This document shows positions 1 through 12,147 of a DNA stretch of 21,159 nt, piece after piece. The translations under genes and the position numbers were made by a program. The number at the start of each line of letters is the position of its first letter. The stretch's first letter is position 1. Source of the DNA: Actinomortierella ambigua (lineage: Eukaryota > Mortierellomycota > Mortierellomycetes > Mortierellales > Mortierellaceae); NCBI GenBank assembly GCA_016098155.1, contig JAAAJB010000597.1:1-21159 (forward strand). The letters run 5' to 3'. The notes under the pieces are model-generated. The model was not told where the DNA came from and searched no databases. It saw only the letters and a program-made list of their open reading frames with translations.

Positions 1-409
1 AAAAAAAAAAAAAAAATCAGGGACAGGGGTAAAATCAGACCGCGCACTTTCCCTCCAAAATTCCCTCTTCTAGCCACTCCATTGGTTTTTTCTTCATCGG
101 CTTGGTCTGAAGAGAGAAAGAGAGAAAAGGCGGGATTCTTTATCGATCCCTCTACCTCCTCCCCCCCTCCAGCAGCGGACAACAACGTGGGCGCACGGGG
201 AGTTCGGATCCTCAGTTGGGTTCAAAACTTTGAAGATATCGACAATGGCTACTCTTTTTTCTCTCTCTCTCTCTCAGCGTATCACAAGAGGCGAGGTCGA
301 CTCTTTTACCGGCACCAAAACTCGCGCGGCTACCCTTTTTCCACTTTTGGTGACACCCCCTCCCGCCACTTGACACCCCCCCTTTCTTTCCTCCTCCTCC
401 CCGCTCTTC
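1..409. other. Left-edge non-coding DNA
   Basis: It begins with 16 A, then pyrimidine-rich DNA with a CT tract at 260-275 ending in CAG (acceptor-like). ATG codons at 82 and 245 open frames that soon become Ser/Leu/Pro-rich or stop. No gene is recognised. Confidence 0.6.
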
Positions 410-1026
410 TTGGTACGAACTACCGCAGGTAGGACGCTCGGTTCTGCTGTCTGCGGATTACTAATGTCCCTGAAAGCTTTGGTCGCTCACAATTTTGTTC
501 TTTTCTATTCTCTTTCACCTTGCGTACACCTTTTATGCCTCGCCCCCTTCCTTTGCTCTCGTCAATCGCGTGTTTTCTTGTATATTCAATTTGGCTCGCT
601 GTACAACAGGTACAAGCGCCATTCCTCCTTCCCCCCCCTCTCTGTCTCTCTCCACTCCTGCTTTCCTAGTCTACCCCCCTCCCCTTCTTTCGTGATACGT
701 ATGTATCAAGACAGTCATATGTTTTTTTTGCCAAAGGTTGTTGATTGTCTACCTGGTGAATCACTCGATCACTACCCCCTCGATCAGCCATCCTGCGCCA
801 AAAAAAAAATTCAATTGCCAAACAAACACTCACAGGTAGTGTACGTTGCCATGAAAGTAATGTTAATAGACTATCTACTAGTAGCGGTAGTATCGCGAAG
901 AAAGAAGTTTTTTTTTTCCAATCCAAAAAAACACGCTCTGTCCTCTCGTGGTTGGGTCAATGATATCTTTCTTTTTTTCTTTCTTTCTTGGTGGGTCAAT
1001 ATTGGAGATTGTTGGTTTTCACACCC

Positions 1027-1061
1027 AGCAGACAGCAGACAGCAGACAGCAACAGACAGCA
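1027..1061. repeat. AGCAGAC tandem repeat
   Basis: There are three exact copies of the 7-bp unit AGCAGAC (1027-1047), followed by a degenerate continuation AGCAACAGACAGC. Confidence 0.9.
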
Positions 1062-1849
1062 TACAAATAATACACAACTCAAACATGACTCCAATCAAAC
1101 CATATTCTCACAATATACACAGCAGTCGAACAGCAGCCTGCTGCTCTGCTGCTCAAGTGTCGACTACTACAAACAAACAACAAGCGAGAGGGAAAAAAAA
1201 CGTGGCAAACCTTATTGAGAAATTGGGAAAAAGTTGTCGCCGTGCGGTCCGAGGGGGGGAAAAGAGAGATTTGCAAAGGCGAGGGCGCATAGAAACAAAG
1301 CGGAGGAAGAGGAGGGGGGAGGAGGGTCAAATGAGGCGGAGTAAAAGGGAAACAACAAGAAAGACGAAAGGAAAAAAAAAAAAAGGTCGAGATCGAGGAT
1401 GGACAGGCGTGTGTGTGCTACAAAACCCAAGAAGCGTCAAACTTGAACACACGTTTTTTTTTTTATTTGTGTCCATTCCATTACTCCCCCCCTCTTTCCC
1501 TCCTCCACCCCCTTGGCATCAGCATACTCGCTCGGATAACTCAAGCATGCGACAACAACAACACAAAAAAAAAACTCTTTCTATGCATCTTTTTATACCC
1601 CTTCTTCCCCTTCCTCCTTCGAACCCTCTGGACCTCGTGGAAAGGGAGAAGACAACTTTGACACGCGATGACTCGGAGAAAAAAAAAGTTACAAGTTCTT
1701 TTTTTGTTGACATGGTATCTTCGACCAAGTATTGGGCATGCATTGTATATCTTTATTTTTCCACTGCAGGAGAACGAGTACTCGAAAAAAAAGGGCTAGA
1801 TCATCGTGCATGGGTAAACATACAGCATCGGCAGCTCAATGTGGGGGAG

Positions 1850-1891
1850 GAAAGAGAGAGAGAGAGTAGAGAGAGAGAGAGAGAGAGAGAA
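1850..1891. repeat. Interrupted (GA)n tract
   Basis: GA-rich, about 42 bp on the plus strand, with one TA interruption near 1867. Confidence 0.9.
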
Positions 1892-2008
1892 GGAAGGGAA
1901 CGTTCACTGGGTTGGGTTGGTTGGATGTCTATCGTGCATAGGTGCATATGTGTATGTGTGTGTGTGGAGGAGAGGGTTCAGCGCTGGGCGCCGATAATCT
2001 GTCCCTGA

Positions 2009-4173
2009 TAGATTTGATCGATAGAGAGAATTTTTCAAACTCTTCGCAAAGAGCTGTTGTTGTTCTTGCTGCTGCTGCTTTTGTTGCTGCCTCACGGGCA
2101 TAGTGCAGTGTAGGGTAGGAGTTGGTGTGAGCGAGGGAGAGAGAGAGGGGGGGGGATAGAGAGAGAGCAACCAACAGAGCAACAGCATCCCCCCCTTCTC
2201 CTCGGAATGTGGTGGCGAAAAGCTCAAAGCTCAGGAGGCGAAGTCAGGACAGGACGGTGGCACTTCCTCCATGGGCTGAAGGTAGAAGAAACCGTTGTTG
2301 TTTACCAAAGAAGGGCGCAAGAAAACGAGGACAATGCTCTTGCCAAGAGTGGAAAGACAAATTCTTTTTGATCTTCGTCCAAAAAAAGAGTTGGCGGCGC
2401 GTGGAGTTTTTTTTTTGGGTATCTGTCGCTGTATTGTGTCTGTTTTTTTCGCTTGGCAGGCAGGCTGAGTGCATGCAGCCGCAGAAGAGAGGGAGGGTTG
2501 GAAGGTCGAGAAAAGTAAGAAGACTGTTGGCTCAAGCCCCCAAAAGCCTACTCCCCCCCCCCGCAATTCAAATGCTATTCAACCCAACAAAACAAGAGCA
2601 AAACATTTATGGGTGTTCAAAAAAGGCAATGCCAGCGAAATATAAAGTCAATTGCACTTGTACGCACCATGTTGACTCAGTCTTGCTCAGGTGTGTGTAC
2701 AGAGCAAGCGGAAGAAAGGCCATCGTCCATATAAAAAACAAAATAGGCTTTTTCTCTCACATGCCTCCCCCCCTCTCATTCCAAACATATAGCATACGTG
2801 GTCAAATGTCGGGTTAGAAACAGAGTAGCAGAAGCTCAGTCTATTCCTTCCTTGGCAATTTTGGTTTCTCCCCCCTCCTCCTTCCCCCCACCTTGGCGCG
2901 TTGTCCCACAGATTTTTTTTAACCCCAGCGGTTTTGTCGACCAAAGAAGGCGATTCCCAATCCTATTGTCCGGGAAGAACACGTAGAGAAGTAAGATGCG
3001 CTCAATTGACAGCGTTCTATCCTATCCCTTCTCCTTCCCCTACTTCATCCGGATGTTTTAGTTTTTTGTTTTTACCGGTAACCATGTCCAGCAGGGCGGG
3101 GCGTCATGGTGTTTTTCTTTTGCGGCATGGATGTACCCAGTCCTGGTGCGCTCTCATAAAAGTCTTGGACACAGCATCTTCCATTGTGCAGATTTCTGTT
3201 GCTCTTACTACTGTACTGTTTTCTTTGTGGAAAGGACTGGCTCTCTGTCCCCCAAAGGTAGTAAAGCATCCGTGGGGTTTATCGGAGAGAAAGAAAAGAG
3301 AGGTTTGAGCCGTTTTTTTTGTTCTCTCTTTTCTTTTTGGTATGTTCTACATGGTCTTAAGTTTTTCTTTCTTTTTTGACCTGCTTGCTGCAGCATGGAT
3401 CATGGGCATCCAAGTTTACTTACTGCCTGGCGCACACCACTGAACAGGTTTTTGGAGAGAGACCATTGCAGTGTAAGAATAGGTTCTGCATGAACTTCCC
3501 AAAAAAAAAAAAAGACAGAACAGTCCTGCAAGAGAGAACACACACTACTCGCACTCGCTAGGGTACTTGCACCAAGTCTGTGTGCCTGCAAAAGGAAAGG
3601 AAGGGTGCTCTCGGCCAAAAGAGAGAGAGAGGAAAAGGGGGGGGGGGCAGAGGTGGTTTCTGTTTCGCGTTTTGGATATCCTCCATTGGGGTTTGTAAAA
3701 AAAAAAAAAATAGGGAAGGGTTCCTGAATGCCCCTTCTCTCCCCTCGTTTAACTCTCTCTCTCTCTCTCTTGATCTTCTTCCTCCTTGCTTTCCTTCTTT
3801 TTTGTTCTACACCAGCTGCAACGATATGCTTCAGCCTTTTCGCCATTCCACTCCACTGGCCCTTTTGCTTCCATCTGCGGTCCTTTTTTTTTTTTACTCT
3901 TCTCCCCTCCTTCCTTCCTTTGTGTTCTCCCCCCGTTATCCCTATTCCCCCTAAAATCCTGGGTAACCCACGGACCAAGTCAGCAGCAGAGCAGGTGGAC
4001 AAAAAAGAACCAATTGAGCGGAGCGGTGGATGCTCGAACAAATCACCCCGAAACGCAGTAAGCAAGTAGCCCCCAAAGGACACCATTTTGGGCAGATCGG
4101 GCCGAAGAGTCTCTCTACCTTGTAACCCCCTCATTTCTCTTTTGTTCACCCAGATCCCATTCTTTTCTACCAG
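2009..4173. other. Non-coding spacer
   Basis: It contains a GCT/GTT patch (2052-2090), a GA/G block (2130-2167), A tracts of 13 and 14 bp (3501-3513, 3697-3710), and a pyrimidine-rich block (3728-3955). A mixed island follows at 3955-4080. Frames of 202 codons (2209-2817, plus) and 276 codons (3400-4230, minus) contain poly-F, poly-K or RERE runs and no domain. Confidence 0.6.
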
Positions 4174-4575
4174 GTGCATGTGGAGGATGACTACAATTGG
4201 AAAGAGATCTTTTTTTTTATCTCTTGGCACATCGAACCACTTTCTTTTTTCCCAATTGAGGACAACAAAGAAAGGAGTTGCAGCTATAGGACACCATGTC
4301 TCAAAAAAGTACTGTACTGCACGATGATTTTCGTGTCAGGTTATTGGTCAACTCAATATCGTGTAGCCCCACTACCAAATCTGGAAAACAAAATCTGTGT
4401 TGCTGCTGCCCCAACTACTTCAAGACGTGATCAAAGGAGCAAAAGAAAAAAGAATGGAAAATGGAGAATAAGGGTGCTTGTTCATCGAAAAGCAAAGCGA
4501 CATGTTGTTGTTTCGATACTCGATTGGAGGGAGAGAAAGCAACCAAAAAAAAAAAAGGACTGCACGATGATTTGA
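4174..4575 (+). other. Open frame of 133 codons, doubtful
   Basis: The frame has less low-complexity content than most in the spacer and is preceded by a TTCTACCAG acceptor-like site (to 4173). A 15-bp direct repeat, ACTGCACGATGATTT (4316-4330 and 4559-4573), falls in the same frame and encodes CTMI both times. There is no recognised domain, a poly-K run near the end, and no G/C-ending codon bias. Probably not a gene. Confidence 0.12.
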
Positions 4576-4660
4576 TATGCACGATCGATCGCGCTTTTCA
4601 AGCTCTCTTTCGCGCACTCTCCTCTTCTCCCTCAATCACTCTCTCCTGACTTTTTTGTTT

Positions 4661-6805
4661 TCTGCTCGCAAGATCTGAATGGCCGATGGAGGACAAGGAA
4701 AAGGGACGGAACCTCAAAAGGGAATCACATACACATGCACATCAAAAAGGAAAACAAGAAAGGTAGACTAAAGGAGGAGGGGGAGGGGAACACGCGTGCC
4801 TGCCGGAAAGTATTTTTGCCGCAAAAAGACGCCCAGCCGCGCAGTCGCACTTCGCAACTGTCTTTTAAAAGGTGATTTCAAAGCAATCACCGACTGATCA
4901 GATTTGTGTGTATGAGTCTAGAGAAGTGTCAATTGGTCGCGATTCTGTGTACAAATTGAGATATCATCCCCCTTCTCTCTTACTATATTCCCTCTTGTGC
5001 AATCTGCCCGCCCCTTGGTCTCCCCTTTCCCACCAATTCTGATATGTTTCTTGATTGTGTTTTTGTTATTGTTGAGACACTCCCTCCCTCCCAATGAGAG
5101 AATAAAAAAACCCCGAGAAATTATTATATAATAAAAAGTCGCCATCTCGCACTCGCTTGCGCGATTCGATGGTGGGACCCTGGGACGCATGCGTGTCAGA
5201 TCCGTCTTTTGTGCTCATCGTTTATCCTTCTTGTTCTTTAATCCCCTCGTTCCAAGAAAAGTATGACGGAAGTAACGGGGAGAGAGAGAGAGAAGGAAAG
5301 GGGTGAGAGCAAGTAGCTATATGGCTTATGCGCACAGAGAGCGAGAGAGAGGGAGCGAGAGACAAAAAGTCAAGGATCTTACATGCATCCTGTCTATCGG
5401 CGTAACGCGAACCCACCCTTTCCACCACCAATTGCTTATGACTTGATCCCTCTCTATCTCTCAAAAGGCTCTCTTCCTCCAACTCACTATCTATGCCACC
5501 CGTTTCTCACTCTTTCGTTAACGGTATGCAGAGTTCTAAATAGAGCAAGCGAGCCACCAACATTGAAGGAAAGATAAAAAACACAAAAGAGGGTGTTGAG
5601 GAGGCTGTTGTTTTTTGCCTCTTTTCTTTTATTTCGTCACATCTCCACTGAGCTATACACCATGCGAAGGACAAAGAACGAACAAAGAACGGAAGGGGAA
5701 GAGGAGGGGGGAGGTTGCCACAAAGGGTGGACTTCAAGGAAGTTGTCCTGAACCTAACCGCTATTCAAGGCTCTGCAACAACCATGCATGCCAAAAAAAG
5801 AGCATGTGTGAGAAGAGAGAGAGAGAGCGAGAGATCCTTCACTGTCGACTTTGTATTCTAGGCAATGCAGATGAGAGAGGGGGGGGAGGAACAGCCTAGG
5901 AACATGACGACCTAGGAACATGACGACTACCGTGAGAGAGTCTGGCGTGTTTGAACAATATAGTCAATCTGTATCCGTAGTCAATTGCTAGCCTAGGGAG
6001 AAAAAGAGGTAGAAGGTCGTTTCATTTTTTTTCCTTGCCTACAAAAAAAAAATGCAGTTCAGGGTGCACTGTGCGTCGCTTATCATGGCGTCAATTGGCT
6101 AACAGTGTCTCAATCCCTCCACGAAAACAAGAAAGAGGTGCCAATGTGTGTTGTCTGTTTGCGAATGCGCGCACGACACTCACATACTAGTCTACGATAT
6201 TTGATTTAAAGTTGAAAGAAGAAGGGAACTGATACATGTCCATTCAGAGTTCTAGGTATTGCATTGCCTAGACATGAGCAACCATGGTCACGGCTCCCTC
6301 GACTCTTTTGCTTGCGGTCCCCGATCCGGGTGGGTTTGCAATATGCATGGGCAAAGTCAAGCAAAAAGGAAAGAGTAACCGAGAAAGGAAAAAAAAAGAT
6401 ATGGACTATAATAGAGTCGCGACTTTTATGTTGTCCGGGATTGAAAGAACAAGATAAGTTTTTTTGCTCAGAGATTCCCTTTTTGGTTTTCTTTCTCTCT
6501 CGTTCGTTGTTTTTCTCCGGATGAACCGTTGGTGGAAAGTAACACTGCATTGTACCTAATGCATCGCATCCCTCCTTGACCTTTGGTCCGTTATCTTTTT
6601 GCTTGCCCAAGGGGTGGTGGAAACTGGAGACACCAAGCCCAAAGGACGACCCTAAATTTATACCAGTCAAAGCCACACTGAATTGAGACACAATTACCAA
6701 GACAGAAGAAAGATCATCTTTTTGGTTCTCTCGTTCTGTCTCCTTGTTTGGGGCTTTGCGGGAATGGGGGAAATTGAGGCTTGGCTTAGCCCAAGGGCGC
6801 ATGGG
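4661..6805. other. Non-coding spacer
   Basis: Mixed composition with short GA tracts (5279-5293, 5815-5830), a short AT-rich stretch (5100-5135), and the 16-bp duplication. The 263-codon minus frame at 6206-6997 runs into the GA block and has no recognised domain. Confidence 0.6.
5895..5926. repeat. Perfect 16-bp tandem duplication
   Basis: CCTAGGAACATGACGA occurs twice back to back (5895-5910 and 5911-5926). Unlike most repeats here it is not simple-sequence. It contains the palindrome CCTAGG. Confidence 0.95.
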
Positions 6806-6909
6806 TGGAGAGAAAGAGACAAAGAGAGAAAGAGAGATAGAGGGAGAAGGGAGAAAGAGAAGAGAGAGAGAGAGAGAGGGAGAAGGGGGTGAGAGCGAGA
6901 GCGAGAAAG
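6806..6909. repeat. GA-rich purine block
   Basis: About 104 bp of nearly pure purine on the plus strand, built from GAGAAA, GAGA and GGGAGA units with very few pyrimidines. Mirror-symmetric parts give H-DNA (triplex) potential. It causes the RERE and SLSL frames on the two strands. Confidence 0.92.
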
Positions 6910-9330
6910 CCCGACTGTGCAATTGGACACGTCTTCTTTTCCAGGAGTTGCATCGGGGTCGAGTGGCTGCCCTTCTCTCTCTCCCTCTTCCGCCCACAAG
7001 ACAAAGGTGACGGGCTGAGAAAGAGAAAGGAAAAGTGAGAGAGAGAGGTAGATTCTAAAAATCGCGCGGATGAACTAGAGTCAGGGATATCGAGAGAGAG
7101 ATATATAAAAAAAGGCAAGAACGGACAGGTGGACAACACAGCCACGTGGAAGGAGGTGCCAAAGGCTGAATTGGGTTGCCGTAGTCAGGAGAGAAAGAGA
7201 AGGGGAGAATGGTGCAAGTGATCGACTCTCTTACTCTCACTCTCTGTGTGTGTATGTCTTTGTAATAACGACTGTGCAACAAGGCTGTGTAAATGAATAC
7301 GGCCTTTTGGTGATTCTTGAAGGGAAAAAAAAACAACAGCGGCAGCAATTGAAAGAGAGGAACGCAGCAAATGGAAAGTAAGCCAAGTCCTGTCCCCCTA
7401 CCCCGCAGCGCCATCACCAGCAGTGCGATCGGTAACAAACAAAACAAAACAAACAGACCAACAACACGACGACGACAATTAATGCCGCGCCGGCCCGAGT
7501 TTCCTCTTTTGTGTTCCTCTCCGCCGTAGCAAAAGAACAGAAATGTGGAGGAGGCAGAAACATTGAACACAAATGTTGTCTTGGCACAGCAACACGAAGC
7601 GGAGGGGGATATTGTTCTTCCGCAGTACCTTGGCTCGTTTTGTTAAACTTTCTTCCTTTTTGTCAAAAAAGCAGATAACAGGAGAGAGAGAGAGAAAGTA
7701 AACGGCAACTGTGGCCAACAAGCTTTGGGACACGTCTCTCGTGCCACGGGGAAGAGGGGGGGGGAGGGGAGAATGTCAATGCGCGCCACCTCTCTCTCTG
7801 CTTTCTCTGCTTCAAGAACGAATTTAACATTAATGCAAAGAAGAGCGAGAGTCGATATTCTACTAAAATGTCCATATGTCCGCGGAAGTATTGGGGTAGG
7901 GGAGTCGAAAATCCCATGCAGAAAGAAGGGTGAGCAATTGAGTTGCTCTACACTGCCACTCTTTCTCGCTGCTCCCCCCCCCCTCTTTCCTCCTCCTCCT
8001 TCTTTCTTCCACGACACGACCTTCGCGTTCATTGCGCGTCCTTTTTTTCGCACGCATAGTGGACAAACATTGCCACCCTGTTCATCTCTCGCTCGCTTTT
8101 TCTTTGAGGCGCAAAATATTTTCGCCCTTTTGGCCACAAGGGCCCTTGTTCTCCATCGCTGTAGGATCCTTGTTTTTTTTTCTTGTCATGTTGTGTGCCC
8201 ATCGTTGTGTCTCTTGATGCAACGTCGAGCCCGCGGGAAGGGGGCGGGGGGGGGGGAGTGAGAAAACAACAACAACAACAATCATACAAACATTAACCGT
8301 CCAAGTGTATCATTTTGCATGGGTCCAGTTGGAGAAAACTACTTTTGATAGGGAGAGAGAGAGAGAGGATGGAGAGAGAGTAAGAGCGATGGGATGAGGC
8401 TTCGCTGAGGTGCATTGTGTATCCCGCAGGAGAACTGAACTACTACCGTCCCCCCTTCTTCCTCCCTGCCAATGGTAGTCGAACGATGGATGGGGAGAGA
8501 GCGAGAACATGGAGAAAGAGCATGTGGTGCGCTCATCTTGCTGCAGTCCTCGTGCCCTGACCTTTTTTCCCCTCTATACAAAACAAGCTCTTAATGTGGC
8601 TACAGCAAAAAAAAACTAGCAAAAAACAACAAAAAAGTGCCCATGTAAATAAATGACCCTAACACCCAACTGACAAATGCGATGTCCGAGTCCTCCCTCT
8701 CCCCTTGCCCCATGGTGTTCTCATTGTCCAATGCTTGGCCTTCCCGCGTCTTTTTATTCCCTCTCTACCCTTGTCTTTGCTCGACAATTAATAATCACGG
8801 AGGAGAGAAAGACAAGCCAAAGAAAGAGAGAGAGAGAGAGAGAAAAGGCAAAAACAGGAGAGGGGGAGATGTAGAAAGGCCATGAACAATTAATTTATGA
8901 ATGTCCTCATGCACTCCTCTTCCTCCTCTTCGACCCAATGCTCGGCCCACGCCATAGGTTCGCCTCGCCATAGGTCACCATGGAGGTCACCAGGGAAAAA
9001 AAATCCAAGGAGACAGACGGACAGATGGACACAGTGGAAAGAATAAAAAGGAAATGACGAGAGAGAAAGAGAGAGAGAGCGAAAGGAAAAAAGAAAGGTG
9101 AGCATGGCAAGTATGGATGGGACGAAGGTAGAGCCGAGGCTTTGGCCAAGGATGTACATACACTCCATGGAGCCCTTTGGACCCTTCTCCGGGAGGTTTT
9201 TTCTTTTGTTTTCTCTTGTTTCTACTATGTCTGGGCTTTTTTTTGCCTTTTGGAGCAATTGGAGACAGAAGAACGTGCGTCCTATTTTCTTCTACTTTAT
9301 GTTTTCACTGAAAAAGTAGAGGCACCATTT
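6910..9330. other. Non-coding spacer, purine-rich
   Basis: Repeated GA tracts lie at 7031-7047, 7681-7697, 8349-8385, 8823-8845 and 9060-9082. Pyrimidine stretches (7975-8010) and T runs interrupt them. The 171-codon and 164-codon minus frames (7055-7570, 7643-8137) are low-complexity with no recognised domain. No RNA gene was found. Confidence 0.65.
8950..8991. repeat. Nested short direct repeats CGCCATAGGT and AGGTCACC
   Basis: CGCCATAGGT occurs at 8950-8959 and 8966-8975. AGGTCACC occurs at 8972-8979 and 8984-8991. The second copy of the first repeat overlaps the first copy of the second repeat. This looks like two small slippage events or a clustered binding site. Confidence 0.7.
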
Positions 9331-11779
9331 TTTTATGTAAAAAAAAAAAGAAAGATAGAGGTGGAAAAAGAGTATAGATTCCAAAGTCGAGCGGAGAAGA
9401 AAGGGGAGAAAGAAATTTTCCGCAATTGCATTTACCGCAGTAAGAAGCATCGTTGTTGTTGTTTTTTTTCGGGCTGTGTTACCAGAGTCCTATTGAGACG
9501 GTCGACTCTTTTTATTTTTATTTTCCTTTCGATCGCTCTCTATTTCTCCTTGGTTGGTCAATCGACCTAACTGTTTGCTTCGACATCCTTTATTCACCAA
9601 ATGAGGAAGTCGCTCCAAAAAAGGAGCGGCCCATAGCCTGGTCGCTGATGGATGGTTTGTCCTGCCTAATATGGAAACCAATACAGATAGGATGGGCCCA
9701 TCCACATCCCCATCCCCATTGCTAACACACACTCAACCAAAGGAGGTCCTCTCCCTACCTTCCAATCTATGCTACAGGTCGAGGGGATACTGGAGAATGA
9801 CCCATCTCTCCTCTATCTCTCTCTCCCTCTCTCGCACTCTCTCACTTTCTTACTCAATCTATCGGCAAAAAGGCGAGGCCTACATTCTCGCTGGGTGGTG
9901 GTGGAGTAGAGAGAGAGAGACAAGAGGGTGGGTGTTTGAGCTACCTGCGGCATTAATCGCTCTTCGTGACCCTCTCCCACCCCTTCAGCAGTGCATCTAG
10001 TCTACACCATCCTCTCTCTCTCCCACTCTCTCTCTCTAGCTCCCACCTGCCCGCGCTCTCTCTCTCTCCACACACAAGAGACAATGTCTGTATCCAACAA
10101 CTCCTCCTCTCCGCCCTGGTATGCTCCCTCTTGTCCCACGCCCTAAAAATATTCTATCGGATAACAAGAGCCCTGGTTGTACCACCTCAACGTGAACTCG
10201 TTCTGCTTTCTGGGGTCCCGCGATGCCATATACAACAACAACAAGAACCATAAAATCCATAATCATATTCAGAATAAATTGCTATAATTTCATTGTATTC
10301 CCATGGGCCAGAGCCAGGATGGAAAGGAAACGGAAAAAAAAATAAAGTGGGAGGGACGGGCTAAGGGGAAAGGAGGAGGGGCAAAAGTACTTGCTTTTTA
10401 CTACGTATTTGGTTAGTTTACCTCCACCTCCCCTCCCCCCCCTCTTTCCCCGATCCTCTATTGGGGGAGAGGGCATCCAAGTGAAAATCGAAAGTGCGGA
10501 TTCCTGATTGCGCCATGTAATGCATTCCTCGCTGTTATTTTTTTTTTATATTTTACGAAATTGGATAAGATGCCTCCTCTTCCCTCTCCTTCAATAATGT
10601 GTCTTTGTTGACCCATCGTGTCTATTTTTTTTTATTCTCTTTCTTGGACATTGTAATTTTCCGCATGAGAGGGAGTGACGAGGGCGGGAGAGATGGGTAG
10701 TTTTTTTTTTGTCTTTCTCACCACGGTACACGAAAAAAGAAAGTGAGAGCCAAAAGAGAGAGAGAGACAGAGGGAGAAAAAAAAAAGGCGAGAAGAAGGA
10801 GCATACTGGAATAGCTTATTTTGTCTCTCTCTCTTTGTCTCTCTTTTGTTCTTGGGGCGCAAAGTTGTCCCCTCTATCCCGAAAAGAAAAACAACAACAA
10901 TAACAGCACCAGTACCAGAGAGCACGCGTTTGTAACCTCCCACCCCCACGCTTCCCTCGTCCCCACCTCTCCCGCTTCTTCCACCTCCACTTCAAAAGAG
11001 TTTACCAAAATAGAAATCTAGATTTTTGTATTCTCTCTTCTCGCAGAGCCAAGTCGAAACCAATGGCACAGATGCCAAGGAATGCGAACCCAAAAAAAAA
11101 AGTGACAAGAAAAGAAAAAGCCATGGTGTAGCGTGTGTACAAGATTGATGTGTGTATTGTACATGTTGTGTATGTGTGGTGGTGTTGATGTGGTGTGTGT
11201 ATGTGTGTACAACTTTGTGTCCCGGGCTTGTTCATGATCTACCTACGGCCATCATATCCCTCCACCTATTGCTTTATTGTCGAAGCGTAAGGAGGATGTA
11301 CAAAGTGCTCTTCGATGTGCTGGCGTGCATCGCATCGTACACAACAGATTTTGCCTCCAGTAGTTGAGTAGCTGTAATAGAGTGGGGGTATTGTAGAGAC
11401 AGGGCGAGACACACGCACATCGAGAGAGCGAGAGAGGAGAGAGAGTGGGTTCCCCAGACATGACCCTTTGCCTACCTTCCCCTCCTCCCAAAGGTGGAGC
11501 ACGTTTCTCTTTCTATTGTTTTTCTGTTTTTCTGTTTTTTTGTTTTCATGGTTTTCCTTCTCGTGCTTCTTCTTCTTCTTCCCCTCGCGCTCTCGTTCCT
11601 CCATGGAGTGAAAATTTTTGCATGTCCTTCGAACCCTCCAAGGGTGTGCATAGGCATCGGGGAAGGGGAGAGGGGAGGAGGATTTTTCCAGGAGGAGTTG
11701 TGCATTATAGGGAAAGGCGGACAAAGGGAACCATGTTAGTGGCAGAGGAGGAGAAGGGAGCATGGTGGAGAGACGCGTG
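9331..11779. other. Non-coding spacer with CT blocks and GT-rich DNA
   Basis: No gene is recognised. It holds CT blocks near 9805-9855 and 10010-10072 and a 14-bp palindrome GGATGGGCCCATCC at 9690-9703. A GA block (10745-10800) is followed within about 50 bp by a CT block (10822-10847), and the two can pair. GT-rich DNA lies at 11132-11217. Frames here are mostly Ser/Leu or Arg/Glu runs. The stretch 9590-9780 is the least repetitive. Confidence 0.65.
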
Positions 11780-11937
11780 ATGATAATGATGATGATGATG
11801 CTGCTGCTGCTGGTGAAGTTGGTGGTGGTGGTAGTGAAGGAGCCTCAGGAGGCGGAGGAGGAGAAGGAGGAGGAAAGGGGGCACAAAGGAGGCGTAGATG
11901 GGGGAAGAGGAAGAGGAAGAGGAGGGGGGGGGAGTAG
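11780..11937. repeat. Serial trinucleotide repeats GAT, GCT, GGT and GGA
   Basis: On the plus strand the repeat type changes from GAT/AAT to GCT, then GGT, then GGA/GAA, within about 150 bp. The 60-codon plus frame starting at 11762 reads as runs of M, L, V, then E and G/R. The minus frame reads as runs of S, P, L, H and Q. Triplet periodicity might point to an exon, but flanking sequence gives no domain. Confidence 0.85.
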
Positions 11938-12147
11938 ACGATAATCTTTCCTGTATTGTGTGTGTATGTGTGTCCATAGCATGTCACTCTTGTGTCCTAT
12001 TTGATCTTTAGTCTGGAGTGACCCTCCCCATCATCGCGTATATTTGTACAGAGTGACCTAGCTAGCTACCGAGCTAATTAGAAAGCCTTTATGCCTACTC
12101 ACTTTAAGGAAGAGTAGATGTGTATGTGTGTGTTTGTGTGTGTGCAG
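11938..12147. other. Short GT-rich spacer
   Basis: GT-rich segments (11955-11975 and 12115-12145) flank a mixed stretch containing the overlapping palindromes CTAGCTAG near 12058-12066. No gene is seen. Confidence 0.6.

Larger units (their letters stand above)
410..2008 (+). other. Longest open frame in the window (532 codons), probably non-coding
   Basis: The frame is open for 1599 bp but translates into unrelated patches: Leu/Cys/Phe-rich, then Lys/Arg-rich around 1250-1390, then RERERE near 1850-1890, then CVCVCV. No domain, signal peptide or transmembrane pattern of a known family is seen. In its first 32 codons only 14 end in G or C, whereas the CAP gene's last exon has 77 of 94. Stop-free purine and pyrimidine tracts explain much of its length. 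Confidence 0.15.

Noticed and set aside
3400..4230. 276-codon minus-strand frame
   Set aside because: It contains Lys/Arg runs from a purine block and poly-F. The more ordinary stretch near 3960-4080 matches nothing I recognise.
6206..6997. 263-codon minus-strand frame
   Set aside because: It runs through the GA block as Ser/Leu repeats, has no domain, and shares the region with open frames in other phases.
8972..8991. Nuclear-receptor-like AGGTCA direct repeat
   Set aside because: Fungi do not have nuclear receptors of the animal type. Reported only as a direct repeat.
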